64,000 nt of DNA from Streptomyces sp. CT34 (GCF_000805335.1 NZ_KN708638.1:3703362-3767361); one strand, 5' to 3'; numbered from the stretch's first letter, positions 1 to 9,566 are shown. The notes: generated from the letters alone by a model not told the origin. Translations and numbers: made by a program.

Positions 1-631
1 CCTTGGCGGCCTTCTCCTCGGCCTCCGGGGCGAGCATCTTGACGATCTCGTCCAGGGTCAGCGGGTACGGGTCGTAGGCGTTGCCGACGAAGCCGGTGAC
101 GCCCGGCGTGTTGCGGACCACGCCCCAGGACTCGTTCGTCAGGTCCATGCGCACCAGCACATAGCCCGGGAGCTTGTTCTGGCGGACGGTGCGGCGGTCG
201 CCGTTCTTGATCTGGACGACCTCTTCCTGCGGCACCTCGGCCTGGAAGATGTAGTCCTCGACGTTCAGCGAGACGGCGCGCTGTTCGAGGTTGGTCTTCA
301 CGCGGTTCTCGTAGCCCGCGTAGGTGTGGATGACGTACCACTCACCGGGCAGGCCACGCAGTTCGTCGCGGAGGGCGGCCACCGGGTCGACCGGCTCCTG
401 CTCCTCGGCGGACTCGACGGCCTCGGCCTCGTCCTCGACGTGCACCGCGGCCTCCTCGGCGGGCTTGCCGGCCTCGGCTTCCTCGGCGTCGAGCTCGTCG
501 ATGACGTCGGCGCCCTCGATGATCTCGCGCTCGGTGTCGTTGCCCTCGACCTCGGCCGAGGCAGCCGCGTCAACGTCGGCCGCTGCCGTCTCGGCGGATT
601 CGGCGGCGTCGTTCAGGTTCGGGTCAGACAC
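1..631 (-). CDS. nusG: Transcription termination/antitermination factor NusG (3' end outside window)
   Basis: NusG binds RNA polymerase and modulates elongation and termination. The visible N-terminal 210 residues begin at GTG 631, preceded by an AGGAAG Shine-Dalgarno. The first ~85 residues are an acidic Ala/Glu-rich extension, usual in actinobacterial NusG. The NGN domain follows, with the signature [26 protein letters not shown] and LPGYVLVRM. The C-terminal KOW domain lies beyond base 1. It sits 73 nt downstream of secE on the same strand, the canonical secE-nusG arrangement that normally continues into rplK-rplA. Truncation is only by the window edge. Confidence 0.96.
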   Translation of the reverse strand, partial: MSDPNLNDAAESAETAAADVDAAASAEVEGNDTEREIIEGADVIDELDAEEAEAGKPAEEAAVHVEDEAEAVESAEEQEPVDPVAALRDELRGLPGEWYVIHTYAGYENRVKTNLEQRAVSLNVEDYIFQAEVPQEEVVQIKNGDRRTVRQNKLPGYVLVRMDLTNESWGVVRNTPGVTGFVGNAYDPYPLTLDEIVKMLAPEAEEKAAK

Positions 632-704
632 GGTGGCTGCTTCTTCCTGGCTTCAAGGGGTTGAACATGCGAAATGGTGCCCGCGCAGGCGCCCCTCCGC
701 GGGA

Positions 705-1001
705 TCAGCCGAAGACGTACCCGACGGCTCGGTTGATTCCCAAGTCAATCACGGTTACGAGACCGATGATGATGACAACGAAGACGATCACCACACTGGT
801 GTACGTCGACAGCTGGCTGCGCGTGGGCCAGACGACCTTACGGAGTTCCGCGATGACCTGGCGGTAGAAGAGCGCGAGCCGTGCGAAGGGGCCCTTCTTG
901 CCGCGCTTGCCACCGCGGCGGGGCTTCTTCTGGGAATCCGTGGCGTCGTCCTCGGAACGACCACGCTCAGGCATGTCGATGGAGCCCAGGGCGTCCGTCA
1001 C
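705..1001 (-). CDS. secE: Preprotein translocase subunit SecE
   Basis: Small membrane subunit of the SecYEG channel. The 98-residue product has a Lys/Arg-rich cytoplasmic N-terminus (KKPRRGGKRGKKG), the conserved amphipathic helix FYRQVIAELRKVVWPTRSQL, and one C-terminal membrane helix (VVIVFVVIIIGLVTVI). The length fits the single-TM actinobacterial form. GTG 1001 is chosen because GGTGAGGA lies just upstream. It lies between tRNA-Trp and nusG on the minus strand, a conserved actinobacterial order, so the three are probably cotranscribed. Confidence 0.96.
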   Translation of the reverse strand: MTDALGSIDMPERGRSEDDATDSQKKPRRGGKRGKKGPFARLALFYRQVIAELRKVVWPTRSQLSTYTSVVIVFVVIIIGLVTVIDLGINRAVGYVFG

Positions 1002-1109
1002 TCGTCCTCACCTGAATCCGGGTCGTGGCCGTGCCGCGCCCGGCCTGGCCGCACGGCGGTGCATTTCGTACGTACGCGTGCACGCACCTTGGTGACGAAG
1101 TGCGTGTAG

Positions 1110-1182
1110 CAGGGCCGGAGGGACTTGAACCCCCAACCGCTGGTTTTGGAGACCAGTGCTCTACCAATTGAGCTACGACCCT
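1110..1182 (-). tRNA. tRNA-Trp (anticodon CCA)
   Basis: A 73-nt cloverleaf on the minus strand. The acceptor stem AGGGTCG/CGGCCCT contains one G-U pair. The D-arm is TAGCTCAATTGGTAGAGCA, the anticodon loop TCTCCAAAA reads CCA, and the T-loop is GTTCAAGTC. The discriminator is G73, as expected for bacterial tRNA-Trp. The 3' CCA is not encoded. It lies immediately upstream of secE. Confidence 0.95.
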
Positions 1183-1195
1183 TTGTGGTTCCCCC

Positions 1196-1224
1196 AACCT
1201 ACCGCATGCGGCCGACTGCACTAA
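1196..1224 (-). promoter_or_regulatory. Candidate promoter for tRNA-Trp-secE-nusG
   Basis: On the minus strand a TAGGTT -10 box (1196-1201) lies 17 nt downstream of TTAGTG (1219-1224, weak -35). Predicted initiation is around 1189, 7 nt before the tRNA 5' end, which fits a short stable-RNA leader. Assigned from box match and spacing only. Confidence 0.4.
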
Positions 1225-1365
1225 GTTCGTGCGCCGCGGCGACCCGTCGGGAGCCAACGGTCAGCGAGTGTACGTGGTTCGGAGCCGGGCGTCGAACAGA
1301 AACGTCCCGGGTGGCGCCCGCAAACCCAGGTTCCGGGCCGGATAGCCGTCTGCGACGATGCCTGT

Positions 1366-2601
1366 ATGAGCGCTGCCACTCCTTCCGTACCGTCCCCCGC
1401 CGACCGCCGGGTCTCCGCCCGCGTCGGTTCGATCTCCGAGTCCGCCACCCTCGCCGTCGACGCCAAGGCCAAGGCCCTCAAGGCCGCCGGGCGCCCGGTG
1501 ATCGGCTTCGGCGCCGGTGAGCCCGACTTCCCCACGCCCGACTACATCGTCGAGGCGGCCGTCGAGGCGTGCCGGACCCCGAAGTACCACCGCTACACGC
1601 CGGCCGGCGGCCTCCCCGAGCTGAAGTCCGCGATCGCGGCGAAGACGCTGCGCGACTCCGGCTACGAGATCGAGGCCGCGAACGTGCTGGTGACGAACGG
1701 TGGCAAGCAGGCCATCTACGAGGCGTTCGCCGCCATCCTGGACCCGGGCGACGAGGTCATCGTGCCGGCGCCGTACTGGACCACCTACCCCGAGTCGATC
1801 CGGCTCGCGGGCGGTGTGCCGGTCGACGTGGTCGCCGACGAGACCACCGGCTACCGCGTGACGGTCGAGCAGCTGGAGGCGGCCCGCACCGAGCGCACCA
1901 AGGTCCTGCTGTTCGTCTCGCCGTCGAACCCGACCGGCGCGGTCTACCCCCGCGAGCAGGTCGAGGCGGTCGGCCGCTGGGCCGCCGAGCACGGCCTGTG
2001 GGTGCTGACCGACGAGATCTACGAGCACCTGGTCTACGGCGACGCGGAGTTCTCGTCGCTGCCGGTGGTCGTGCCGGAGCTGCGCGACAGGTGCATCGTC
2101 GTCAACGGCGTCGCGAAGACGTACGCGATGACCGGCTGGCGGGTGGGCTGGGCGATCGGCCCGAAGGACGTCGTCAAGGCCGCCACCAACCTCCAGTCGC
2201 ACGCCACCTCCAACGTCTCCAACGTGTCGCAGGCGGCGGCCGTCGCGGCGGTCACCGGCGACCTCACGGCCGTCGAGGAGATGAAGGTGGCCTTCGACCG
2301 GCGCCGCAGGACCATCGTGCGGATGCTCAACGAGATCGACGGCGTGCTGTGCCCGGAGCCGGAGGGCGCGTTCTACGCGTACCCGTCGGTGAAGGGGCTG
2401 CTGGGCAAGGAGATCCGCGGCCGTCGCCCGCGGTCCAGCGTCGAGCTGGCCGAGCTGATCCTGGAGGAGGCGGAGGTCGCCGTCGTCCCGGGCGAGGCCT
2501 TCGGTACCCCCGGCTACCTGCGGCTTTCGTACGCGCTGGGCGACGAGGACCTGGTCGAGGGCGTCTCCCGGATCCAGAAGCTGCTGGCCGAGGCGAAGTA
2601 G
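1366..2601 (+). CDS. aspC: Pyridoxal-phosphate-dependent aspartate aminotransferase (class I)
   Basis: Transfers the amino group between aspartate and 2-oxoglutarate, in the cytoplasm. The 411-residue protein shows the fold-type I landmarks: [13 protein letters not shown] near residue 45, substrate/PLP loop [11 protein letters not shown] near 185, [11 protein letters not shown] near 215, and the Schiff-base lysine K251 in [16 protein letters not shown]. The C-terminal domain contains GYLRLSYA with the carboxylate-binding Arg. No Shine-Dalgarno precedes ATG 1366; GACGAT at 1354-1359 could be a -10 box for a leaderless transcript. It is divergent from tRNA-Trp/secE. Other class I substrates such as prephenate cannot be excluded. 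Confidence 0.92.
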   Translation: MSAATPSVPSPADRRVSARVGSISESATLAVDAKAKALKAAGRPVIGFGAGEPDFPTPDYIVEAAVEACRTPKYHRYTPAGGLPELKSAIAAKTLRDSGYEIEAANVLVTNGGKQAIYEAFAAILDPGDEVIVPAPYWTTYPESIRLAGGVPVDVVADETTGYRVTVEQLEAARTERTKVLLFVSPSNPTGAVYPREQVEAVGRWAAEHGLWVLTDEIYEHLVYGDAEFSSLPVVVPELRDRCIVVNGVAKTYAMTGWRVGWAIGPKDVVKAATNLQSHATSNVSNVSQAAAVAAVTGDLTAVEEMKVAFDRRRRTIVRMLNEIDGVLCPEPEGAFYAYPSVKGLLGKEIRGRRPRSSVELAELILEEAEVAVVPGEAFGTPGYLRLSYALGDEDLVEGVSRIQKLLAEAK

Positions 2602-2624
2602 CGCCGGCACCCGGGCGCGGGTGA

Positions 2625-2654
2625 TGCGGGGCCGGAACATCTTCCGGCCCCGCA
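2625..2654 (+). terminator. Intrinsic terminator downstream of the aminotransferase
   Basis: A 13-bp perfect stem (2625-2637 with 2642-2654, TGCGGGGCCGGAA and complement) closes a CATC tetraloop, 24 nt after the aminotransferase stop. No long U tract follows, which is normal in Streptomyces. Confidence 0.7.
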
Positions 2655-2726
2655 CGCCTTTCCGGTGGTCGCTTCGTTCGGGGCAGGGCCTGTACCAGCG
2701 GTGCACGGGTGCGGCAGTATCTCCAG

Positions 2727-3764
2727 ATGGAGCGTGTTCGTGATCTGCGTCAGTTGCCGAAGGCCCACCTGCACCTGCACTTCACCGGCTCGATGCGGCC
2801 GGCGACCCTGCTGGATCTCGCCGACAAGTACGGCGTCCACCTGCCCGACGCGCTCAGGGGCGGTGAGCCGCCCCGGCTGAGGGCCACGGACGAGCGCGGC
2901 TGGTTCCGCTTCCAGCGGCTCTACGACATCGCGCGGTCGTGCCTGCGGTCCCCCGAGGACATCCAGCGGCTGGTGCGCGAGGCCGCCGAGGAGGACGTCC
3001 GGGACGGGTCGCGCTGGCTGGAGATCCAGGTCGATCCGACCTCGTACGCACCGCGGCTGGGCGGGCTGATCCCGGCGCTGGAGGTCATCCTGGACGCGGT
3101 GCGCCGCGCCTCCCGCGACACCGGGCTGGGCATCCGCGTGCTGGTCGCCGCGAACCGCATGAAGCACCCCCTGGACGCCCGCACGCTGGCCCGGCTCGCG
3201 GTGCGCTACGCCGACCGCGGCGTGGTCGGCTTCGGGCTCTCCAACGACGAACGCCGGGGTCTCGCCCGGGACTTCGACCGGGCCTTCGCCATCGCCCGGG
3301 ACGGCGGTCTGCTGGCGGCCCCGCACGGCGGCGAGCTGTCGGGGCCGGCGAGCGTACGGGACTGCCTGGACGATCTGCACGCCGCGCGGGTCGGGCACGG
3401 CGTACGGGCCGCGGAGGATCCCGTGCTGCTGCGGCGGCTGGCCGCGCGCGGGGTGACCTGCGAGGTGTGCCCGGCGTCGAACGTGGCGCTGGGCGTCTAC
3501 GAGAAGCCGGAGGACGTGCCGCTGCGAACGTTCTACGAGGCGGGGGTGCCGATGGCGCTGGGCGCGGACGATCCGCTGCTGTTCGGCGCGCGGCTGGCCG
3601 CGCAGTACGAGATCGCCCGGAGCGCGCACGGCTTCACGGACGCCGAGCTGGCCGAGCTGGCCCGGCAGTCCGTACGCGCCTCCCGCGCCCCCCAGGACGT
3701 CCGGCAGCGGCTCCTGGCGGACGTCGACGCCTGGCTGGCCGCCCCGCCGTCGCAGGAGCCCTGA
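2727..3764 (+). CDS. add: Adenosine deaminase family protein
   Basis: Predicted to deaminate adenosine or a related purine nucleoside to inosine for purine salvage. It has the TIM-barrel metal ligands in order: KAHLHLHFTGS (H-x-H, residues 14-16), APHGGELSG with catalytic His/Glu near 200, RVGHGVRA near 227, and ALGADDPLLFG with the Asp pair near 275. ATG 2727 gives 345 residues beginning MERVRDLRQLPKAH; GTG 2709 would add six residues and cannot be excluded because neither start has a clear Shine-Dalgarno. A terminator separates it from aspC. The family also contains adenine and aminofutalosine deaminases, so the exact substrate is uncertain. Confidence 0.85.
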   Translation: MERVRDLRQLPKAHLHLHFTGSMRPATLLDLADKYGVHLPDALRGGEPPRLRATDERGWFRFQRLYDIARSCLRSPEDIQRLVREAAEEDVRDGSRWLEIQVDPTSYAPRLGGLIPALEVILDAVRRASRDTGLGIRVLVAANRMKHPLDARTLARLAVRYADRGVVGFGLSNDERRGLARDFDRAFAIARDGGLLAAPHGGELSGPASVRDCLDDLHAARVGHGVRAAEDPVLLRRLAARGVTCEVCPASNVALGVYEKPEDVPLRTFYEAGVPMALGADDPLLFGARLAAQYEIARSAHGFTDAELAELARQSVRASRAPQDVRQRLLADVDAWLAAPPSQEP

Positions 3765-3797
3765 GGCGGGTGCGCGCGGTCCGCCCCGGCCGCTCCG

Positions 3798-4898
<1,101 letters not shown>

Positions 4899-4956
4899 GC
4901 GCCCCAGGGTACGGGGGCGGTCCGGCGGGGCCGGCCGGCCGCCCCTTCCGGCCGCC

Positions 4957-5391
4957 TCAGGCGAGGCGGACCACGGCGCGGGACATGCCCAGCACCTTCT
5001 GGCCCGCGCTCATCGCGAGCAGGTCGACGCGGACCGTGCGGGCGTCGTCGTCCAGCTTGGCGGCGACCTTGGCGCTGACCTCGATCAGCGCGCCGTTCTC
5101 GTCGTTGGGGACGACGACGGGCTTGGTGAAGCGCACGCCGTACTCCGCCACCGCGCCGGGGTCGCCGACCCAGTCGGTGACCACGCGGATCGCCGAGGCC
5201 ATGGTGAACATGCCGTGGGCGATGACGTCCGGGAGGCCGACCTCCTTGGCGAACTTCTCGTTCCAGTGGATCGGGTTGAAGTCGCCGGAGGCGCCGGCGT
5301 ACCGGACGAGCGTGGCGCGGCTCACGGGGAAGGACTGCGCCGGGAGTTCGGTGCCGACCTCGACGTCGTCGTAGGCAATCTTCGCGGTCAT
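4957..5391 (-). CDS. MaoC-fold (R)-hydratase/dehydratase, HadB-like subunit
   Basis: A 144-residue single hot-dog MaoC domain with the hydratase motif YAGASGDFNPIHWNEKFAKEVG, holding the catalytic Asp/His pair, and the substrate-gate IAHGMFTMASA. It starts 1 nt after the stop of the preceding HadA-like gene, so the two are translationally coupled and probably form a heterodimer. In mycobacteria the equivalent pair HadA/HadB dehydrates 3-hydroxyacyl-ACP in FAS-II and also lies between rpmG and secE. Streptomyces lack mycolic acids, so the substrate here is unknown; a fatty-acyl or polyketide thioester is likely. Confidence 0.85.
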   Translation of the reverse strand: MTAKIAYDDVEVGTELPAQSFPVSRATLVRYAGASGDFNPIHWNEKFAKEVGLPDVIAHGMFTMASAIRVVTDWVGDPGAVAEYGVRFTKPVVVPNDENGALIEVSAKVAAKLDDDARTVRVDLLAMSAGQKVLGMSRAVVRLA

Positions 5392-5392
5392 C

Positions 5393-5845
5393 TCACGCCT
5401 CCTCAGCGCGCCGGGCGACGAGTTTGGTGAATGCGGTCACAACGTGCTCGCCCGCCTCGTCGTGCACCTCGCCGCGGATGTCGACGATCTCGTTGCCGGC
5501 CATGGTCTTGACGGCCTCGATGGTGGAGGTGACGGTCAGCCGGTCCCCGGCGCGCACCGGCCGGTGGTAGGCGAACTTCTGGTCGCCGTGCACCACCCGG
5601 CTGTAATCCAGGCCCAGTTGCGGGTCCTCCACGACCTGTCCCGCGGCCTTGAACGTGATGGCGAACACAAAAGTCGGCGGCGCGATCACATCGGGGTGGC
5701 CCAGCGCCTTGGCGGCTTCGGTGTCGGTGTAAGCGGGGTTGGCGTCACCGATCGCCTCGGCGAATTCGCGGATCTTTTCCCGGCCGACCTCGTACGGGTC
5801 GGTGGGCGGGTACGTGCGTCCGACAAAAGACTGGTCGAGCGCCAT
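5393..5845 (-). CDS. MaoC-like N-terminal-domain protein (HadA/UPF0336 family)
   Basis: A 150-residue hot-dog protein of the FAS1-like dehydratase family, beginning MALDQSFVGRTYPPTDPYEV. It has the family features REKIREFAEAIGDANPAY, DVIAPPTFVFAITF and VVHGDQKFAYHRPVRAGD. In HadAB-type enzymes this partner carries no complete catalytic dyad and stabilises substrate, while the HadB-like subunit holds the dyad. It is immediately upstream of that gene. A strong terminator (5882-5918) separates it from rpmG, so it probably has its own promoter or depends on readthrough. Confidence 0.85.
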   Translation of the reverse strand: MALDQSFVGRTYPPTDPYEVGREKIREFAEAIGDANPAYTDTEAAKALGHPDVIAPPTFVFAITFKAAGQVVEDPQLGLDYSRVVHGDQKFAYHRPVRAGDRLTVTSTIEAVKTMAGNEIVDIRGEVHDEAGEHVVTAFTKLVARRAEEA

Positions 5846-5881
5846 GGGGCTCGCAACCTCCCTGTACTGATGGTGATAACG

Positions 5882-5918
5882 CCGTGAGGCCGCCCCCAGA
5901 TTGGGGACGGCCTCACGG
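5882..5918. terminator. Strong hairpin terminator between rpmG and the HadA-like gene
   Basis: An 11-bp perfect outer stem (5882-5892 with 5908-5918) is extended after one mismatch by 4-5 further pairs, leaving a 3-nt loop. It lies 12 nt after the rpmG stop on the minus strand and would end the tRNA-Thr/tRNA-Met/rpmG transcript. Confidence 0.8.
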
Positions 5919-5929
5919 ACTAGCCTGTG

Positions 5930-6094
5930 TTATCGCGTCTCGCGGTGCGCGGTGTGCGAGTTGCAACGGGGGCAGTGCTTCTTCATCTCAAGACGGTCCG
6001 GGTCGTTACGCCGGTTCTTCTTGGTGATGTAGTTCCGCTCCTTGCACTCCACGCAGGCCAGCGTGATCTTCGGGCGGACGTCGGTGGCAGCCAC
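5930..6094 (-). CDS. rpmG: 50S ribosomal protein L33, zinc-binding type
   Basis: A 54-residue ribosomal protein with the family signature [35 protein letters not shown]. It keeps both CxxC pairs (CVEC and CPRC), so it is the C+ zinc-binding form; streptomycetes usually have additional zinc-free L33 copies induced on zinc starvation. GTG 6094 is chosen because AAGGAG lies 8 nt upstream and the protein then begins [13 protein letters not shown] longer in-frame reading upstream runs through the two tRNA genes and is rejected. It follows tRNA-Thr and tRNA-Met on the same strand. Confidence 0.96.
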   Translation of the reverse strand: MAATDVRPKITLACVECKERNYITKKNRRNDPDRLEMKKHCPRCNSHTAHRETR

Positions 6095-6183
6095 GTGAGT
6101 GCTCCTTGACGGACGGATGGACGAATCGAACGCATAGAAGAGTAGCCGATCGGAGGACCGACCCCACAATCGGCTACTGTCAG

Positions 6184-6256
6184 TAGCGGTGACCGGACTT
6201 GAACCGGTGACACAGCGATTATGAGCCGCTTGCTCTACCGACTGAGCTACACCGCT
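6184..6256 (-). tRNA. tRNA-Met (elongator, anticodon CAT)
   Basis: A 73-nt cloverleaf with acceptor AGCGGTG/CACCGCT, D-arm TAGCTCAGTCGGTAGAGCA, anticodon stem-loop GCGGCTCATAATCGC reading CAT, and T-loop GTTCAAGTC. The discriminator is A73 and CCA is not encoded. The acceptor begins with a paired A1-U72 and the anticodon stem lacks the three G-C pairs of initiator tRNA, so it is elongator Met. Ile2 with a lysidine-modified CAT is the main alternative. Confidence 0.9.
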
Positions 6257-6303
6257 GTGATGTGAGAGTTCCTCGTCCGAGGACGAGGTCCCCCACACAT
6301 CAG

Positions 6304-6376
6304 AGCCCCAATACGGAATCGAACCGTAGACCTTCTCCTTACCATGGAGACGCTCTGCCGACTGAGCTATTGGGGC
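6304..6376 (-). tRNA. tRNA-Thr (anticodon GGT)
   Basis: A 73-nt cloverleaf with perfect acceptor GCCCCAA/TTGGGGC, D-arm TAGCTCAGTCGGCAGAGC, anticodon stem TCTCC/GGAGA around the loop ATGGTAA (anticodon GGT), and T-loop GTTCGATTC. The discriminator is T73. It is 47 nt upstream of tRNA-Met and is the first gene of this transcript. Confidence 0.95.
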
Positions 6377-6387
6377 GAGCGATGAAG

Positions 6388-6416
6388 ACATTACACGGCC
6401 CGCCGCCAAACGTGAA
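6388..6416 (-). promoter_or_regulatory. Candidate promoter for tRNA-Thr/tRNA-Met/rpmG
   Basis: On the minus strand, TTCACG (6411-6416) and TAATGT (6388-6393) are 17 nt apart. Predicted initiation near 6381 is 5 nt upstream of the tRNA-Thr 5' end. The -10 box matches the TANNNT consensus; the -35 is fair. Confidence 0.5.
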
Positions 6417-6557
6417 ATCCGTATCGGGGCCGCGCCCCAACGGCCTCGCGCACCACACCGGTACGACTATTTCGCGCCTGCGCGAAGCTCTCCGGACGGG
6501 AGCCTAGGCTCGGAAGAACGCTGCGTGATCTTGCACGCCGTGCCTTCGAGGAGCGCG

Positions 6558-7826
6558 ATGTCCGACAGCAGTTCACCGCAGCCCCAGCCACAGCCGGGAA
6601 AGCCCGGAGGCGCCGGCCGGTACGCCAGGTCGGAAGCCGGCGCGCTCGTGCTGTGCGGGGCCCGGCTCGCCGACGGCCGCACCGTGGACGTACGGCTGGG
6701 CGGCGGGCGCATCGAGGCGGTGGGCACGGCCGGCAGCCTCGCCCCGCAGGGCGCCCGGGTGGACCTCGCCGGCTATCTGCTGCTCCCGGCTCCCGCGGAG
6801 CCGCACGCGCACTGCGACACCGCCCTGACGGCCGACTCCGACGGTCCCGCGTCCGACTCCTCCGAGGACGTCCAGCGCCGTACGACCGAGGCGGCGCTGC
6901 TCCAGCTCGGGCACGGGGCCACCGCCTCCCGGAGCCACGTCCGGATCGGCGACGTCCAGGGGCTGCGGTCGCTGGAGGCGGTGCTCCAGGCCCGCAGGTC
7001 GTTGCGCGGGCTGGCGGACCTGGCGGCGGTGGCGGTGCCGCGGGTGCTGACCGGGGTGGCCGGTGCGGACGGGCTGGCGATGCTGCACGACGCCGTCAAG
7101 ATGGGCGCCACTGTCATCGGGGGCTGCCCGGACCTCGACCCCGATCCGGCCGGGTACGTCGAGACGGTCCTGGAGGTGGCCGGCGAGCACGGCTGCCCGG
7201 TGGACCTGCACACCGACGGGGACGACCCGGCGCGGCTGGCGCGCTTCGCGGCGATGTCCGGTGGGCTGCGGCCGGGGGTGGCCATCGGGCCGTGTGCCGG
7301 GATGGCGCGGATGCCGCGGAGTGTGGCGTCCCGGGTCGCGGAGCAGCTGGCCGCCGCGGACGTCGCGGTGGTGTGCCTGCCGCAGGGCGACTGCGCGGGC
7401 CTGGAGCGGTTCGGCTCGCGGGTGTCCCGGCCGGCTCCGGTACGGCTGCTGCGGGCGGCCGGCGTGCGGGTGGCGGCGGGCAGCGGGGCACTGCGGGACG
7501 TGGCGAACCCGGTGGGGCGCGGGGACCCGCTGGAGGCCGCGTATCTGCTGGCGTCCCTCGGGGAGGCCACGCCGGAGGCCGCGTACGAGACGGTGAGCGC
7601 GGCGGCGCGGGCGACGCTGGGGCTGCCGGAGGTGCGGGTGGAGGCGGGCTTCCCGGCGGAGCTGCTTGCGGTGCGCGGGGAGCGGATCGCCGGGGTGCTC
7701 TCGCTGGCGTACAGCCGGATCGTGGTGCACCGGGGGCGGGTGGTGGCGCGGACCAGCGCGGTGCGCGAGTACTGCGACTCGGCGGTGGACGTGGCGCTGG
7801 AGCTGCCGCGGCAGTCGCAGCGCTGA
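6558..7826 (+). CDS. Amidohydrolase-superfamily protein, cytosine-deaminase-like
   Basis: A 422-residue metal-dependent hydrolase of the cytosine deaminase/amidohydrolase type. An N-terminal beta-sandwich (VLCGARLADGRTVDVRLGGGRIEAVG) is followed by the TIM barrel. Metal ligands are visible as EPHAHCD (H-x-H) near residue 82 and CPVDLHTDGDD near 210. The last residues return to the sandwich (GVLSLAYSRIVVHRGRVV). The usual C-terminal catalytic Asp motif is replaced by AAGSGALRDVANPVGRGDP, so activity is plausible but the substrate is unknown. ATG 6558 is chosen for its GAGGAG Shine-Dalgarno. It is divergent from the tRNA-Thr operon. Confidence 0.8.
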   Translation: MSDSSSPQPQPQPGKPGGAGRYARSEAGALVLCGARLADGRTVDVRLGGGRIEAVGTAGSLAPQGARVDLAGYLLLPAPAEPHAHCDTALTADSDGPASDSSEDVQRRTTEAALLQLGHGATASRSHVRIGDVQGLRSLEAVLQARRSLRGLADLAAVAVPRVLTGVAGADGLAMLHDAVKMGATVIGGCPDLDPDPAGYVETVLEVAGEHGCPVDLHTDGDDPARLARFAAMSGGLRPGVAIGPCAGMARMPRSVASRVAEQLAAADVAVVCLPQGDCAGLERFGSRVSRPAPVRLLRAAGVRVAAGSGALRDVANPVGRGDPLEAAYLLASLGEATPEAAYETVSAAARATLGLPEVRVEAGFPAELLAVRGERIAGVLSLAYSRIVVHRGRVVARTSAVREYCDSAVDVALELPRQSQR

Positions 7827-7914
7827 GGGCCGGGCGGGCGGCGGCCGGACGGGCTCGGCGCCGCACCGGCCGGTCCGTCGGTGCGGCGGGGCGGTTCGGC
7901 GTACCGTCGGCTTC

Positions 7915-8577
7915 ATGCGCATTGTCATCGCAGGTGGACATGGTCAGATCGCGCTGCGGCTGGAGCGGTTGCTGCACGCGCGCGGGGACGAGGTCGCCGG
8001 GATCGTCCGGCGGCCGGAACAGGCCGGCGACTTGCTGGCCGCGGGTGCCGAGCCGGTCGTCTGCGACCTGGAGTCGGCGTCGGTGGCCGATGTCGCCCGG
8101 CATCTGGAGGGAGCGGACGCGGCGGTCTTCGCGGCGGGCGCCGGGCCGGGCAGCGGCGCCGAACGCAAGGACACCGTGGACCGGGGCGCCGCGGCGCTCT
8201 TCGCGGACGCGGCCGAGGCGGCCGGCGTCCGGCGCTTCCTGGTCGTCTCGTCGATGGGCGCGGACCGCGAGCCCCCGGAGGGCACCGACCAGGTCTTCGC
8301 GGCGTACCTGCGGGCGAAGGGCGCCGCGGACGCGGACGTACGGGCCCGCGCCGGGCTGGACTGGACGATCCTGCGGCCCGGCCGCCTCACCGACGACCCC
8401 GGTACGGGCCAGGTGACGCTGGCCGACGCGACCGGGCGCGGGGAGGTGTCCCGGGACGACGTGGCGGCCGTGCTGGCGGCGCTGCTGGAGGAGCCGGACA
8501 CGGCCGGCCGGACGCTGGAGCTGATCGGCGGGGACGTGCCGGTGGTGGAGGCGGTGCGGAACGTGGCGTCGCACTGA
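7915..8577 (+). CDS. NAD(P)-binding oxidoreductase, atypical SDR (NmrA-like)
   Basis: A 220-residue Rossmann protein beginning MRIVIAGGHGQIALRLERLL, with the GxxGxxG-type dinucleotide site at residues 7-12. RFLVVSSMGAD near 105 is the typical NAD(P)H-binding-family beta strand, and the family segment LDWTILRPGRLTDDPGTG lies near 145. The YxxxK of classical SDRs is replaced by AAYLRAKGAAD, so a Tyr/Lys pair is present. Its partner and substrate are unknown. ATG 7915 begins the conserved fold, so the longer in-frame extension into the upstream gene is rejected. A strong convergent terminator follows the stop. Confidence 0.85.
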   Translation: MRIVIAGGHGQIALRLERLLHARGDEVAGIVRRPEQAGDLLAAGAEPVVCDLESASVADVARHLEGADAAVFAAGAGPGSGAERKDTVDRGAAALFADAAEAAGVRRFLVVSSMGADREPPEGTDQVFAAYLRAKGAADADVRARAGLDWTILRPGRLTDDPGTGQVTLADATGRGEVSRDDVAAVLAALLEEPDTAGRTLELIGGDVPVVEAVRNVASH

Positions 8578-8593
8578 GCGTGAACTCGCCGTG

Positions 8594-8626
8594 GGCCCCG
8601 GTGCGTTGACGTCGCGCACCGGGGCC
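8594..8626. terminator. Bidirectional terminator
   Basis: A 12-bp perfect stem (8594-8605 with 8615-8626, GGCCCCGGTGCG and complement) has a 9-nt loop. It lies 16 nt after the oxidoreductase stop on the plus strand and 3 nt after the pseudogene stop on the minus strand. Confidence 0.75.
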
Positions 8627-8629
8627 GTC

Positions 8630-9175
8630 CTACGGGAGGACGAGGATCCGCCGAGGCTGGTCCGCTCCTCGAAGAGCCGGCGCACGGCGGGCGCCTCGGC
8701 GAGCGGGAAGCGGGCGTGCACGGCGGTGCGCAGCCGCCCGGCGGACGCCGGGCCGGCCGGCTCAGTCGTCTCCTCCGACTCGGTCATCTCCTCGCGGGCC
8801 TGTTCGCGGGCGGCCGTGCGCCGGACGAGCAGAGAGAACCCGGCCACCGTCTTCAGGCCGAACAGCGCGGTCACCGGGACGCCGGCCAGGTCAGGTCGCC
8901 GGCGGCGGCTCCGTAGGCGACGGCCCGAGCGGGTGCGCGCCGGCGCGTCCGGGCTCCGCCGCAGGGCCTCGCCGCCAGCCCGCCACGGGACGGCGTCGAC
9001 GCCCCGTGGCGGGGCGGCGCGCACCCGGTCGGGCAGTCCGGCCGCCGAGTGGCCGGCGGCGAGGTCGGCGCCCAGGGAACGGGCGCCTGTCCGCGTGAGC
9101 GGCCGTGAGCGGCCGCCGGCCTTCCTGGACGCCACCGTCCGACGTCGTCGCCCATGACAAGGGCCTGCCGGCCGC
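8630..9175 (-). pseudogene. Decayed zinc-type/quinone oxidoreductase (MDR family) remnant
   Basis: Pieces of one medium-chain dehydrogenase/reductase can be read on the minus strand only by switching frames. In order they are ALVMG (~9160), LTRTGARSLGAD (~9110), AAGLPDRVRAAPPRGVDAV, GGEALRRSPD, AVAYGAAAGDLTW in a second frame, VPVTALFGLKTVAGFSLL, and the C-terminal RLRTAVHARFPLAEAPAVRRLFEERTSLG. The last stretch resumes with a one-base shift as RILVLP and stop TAG at 8630-8632, exactly where a family member should end. The N-terminal catalytic half is missing. It is therefore a truncated, multiply frameshifted gene, not a working enzyme. Confidence 0.7.
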
Positions 9176-9520
9176 CCCGGGCCACGCCGTACGCCTCCCG
9201 GCAGCCGCCGGACGAGCGGCCCGGTCCACACCCCGTCCACACCCCGTCCACGCTTTCCGGCACGCTCTGTCAGCACGCTGATCGCCGCACAGCGCCCCGA
9301 TCCGGCCGCCGAGCCGCCGGCCCACCTGCTCCTCGGCGGCCTTCAGGGCGACGCGGTGCGGCGCCTGCTGGAGCGGGGCGAGGGCGCCCGCCCGGCGGCC
9401 TCGCCGCGCACCCCGGTGACCGCCGTGCCCGACGCCCCGCCTGCCACGGAGACCGAAGCCGGCGGGGGGTGTGACACGGCGCGGGTGACACGGGGACGCG
9501 CCGCTTCAGGACACACGAAA
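9176..9520. other. Intergenic stretch with no supported gene
   Basis: No reading frame here has a start, Shine-Dalgarno and recognisable product. A plus-strand frame around 9270-9520 reads through codon-like GC3 sequence (LLGGLQGDAVRRLLERGEG...) but runs into the terminator and tRNA-Tyr. It may be part of an eroded gene. Confidence 0.4.
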
Positions 9521-9556
9521 GGGGCCCTGAATCGTATTCCTACGATTCAGGGCCCC
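9521..9556 (-). terminator. Terminator of tRNA-Tyr
   Basis: A 16-bp perfect stem (9521-9536 with 9541-9556) closes a 4-nt loop and is followed on the minus strand by CTTT. It begins 10 nt after the tRNA-Tyr 3' end. Confidence 0.85.
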
Positions 9557-9566
9557 TTCACACCTG

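Noticed and set aside
5930..6409. 159-codon minus-strand frame ending in rpmG
   Set aside because: The upstream two-thirds run through tRNA-Met and tRNA-Thr; only the last 54 codons from GTG 6094 are ribosomal protein L33.
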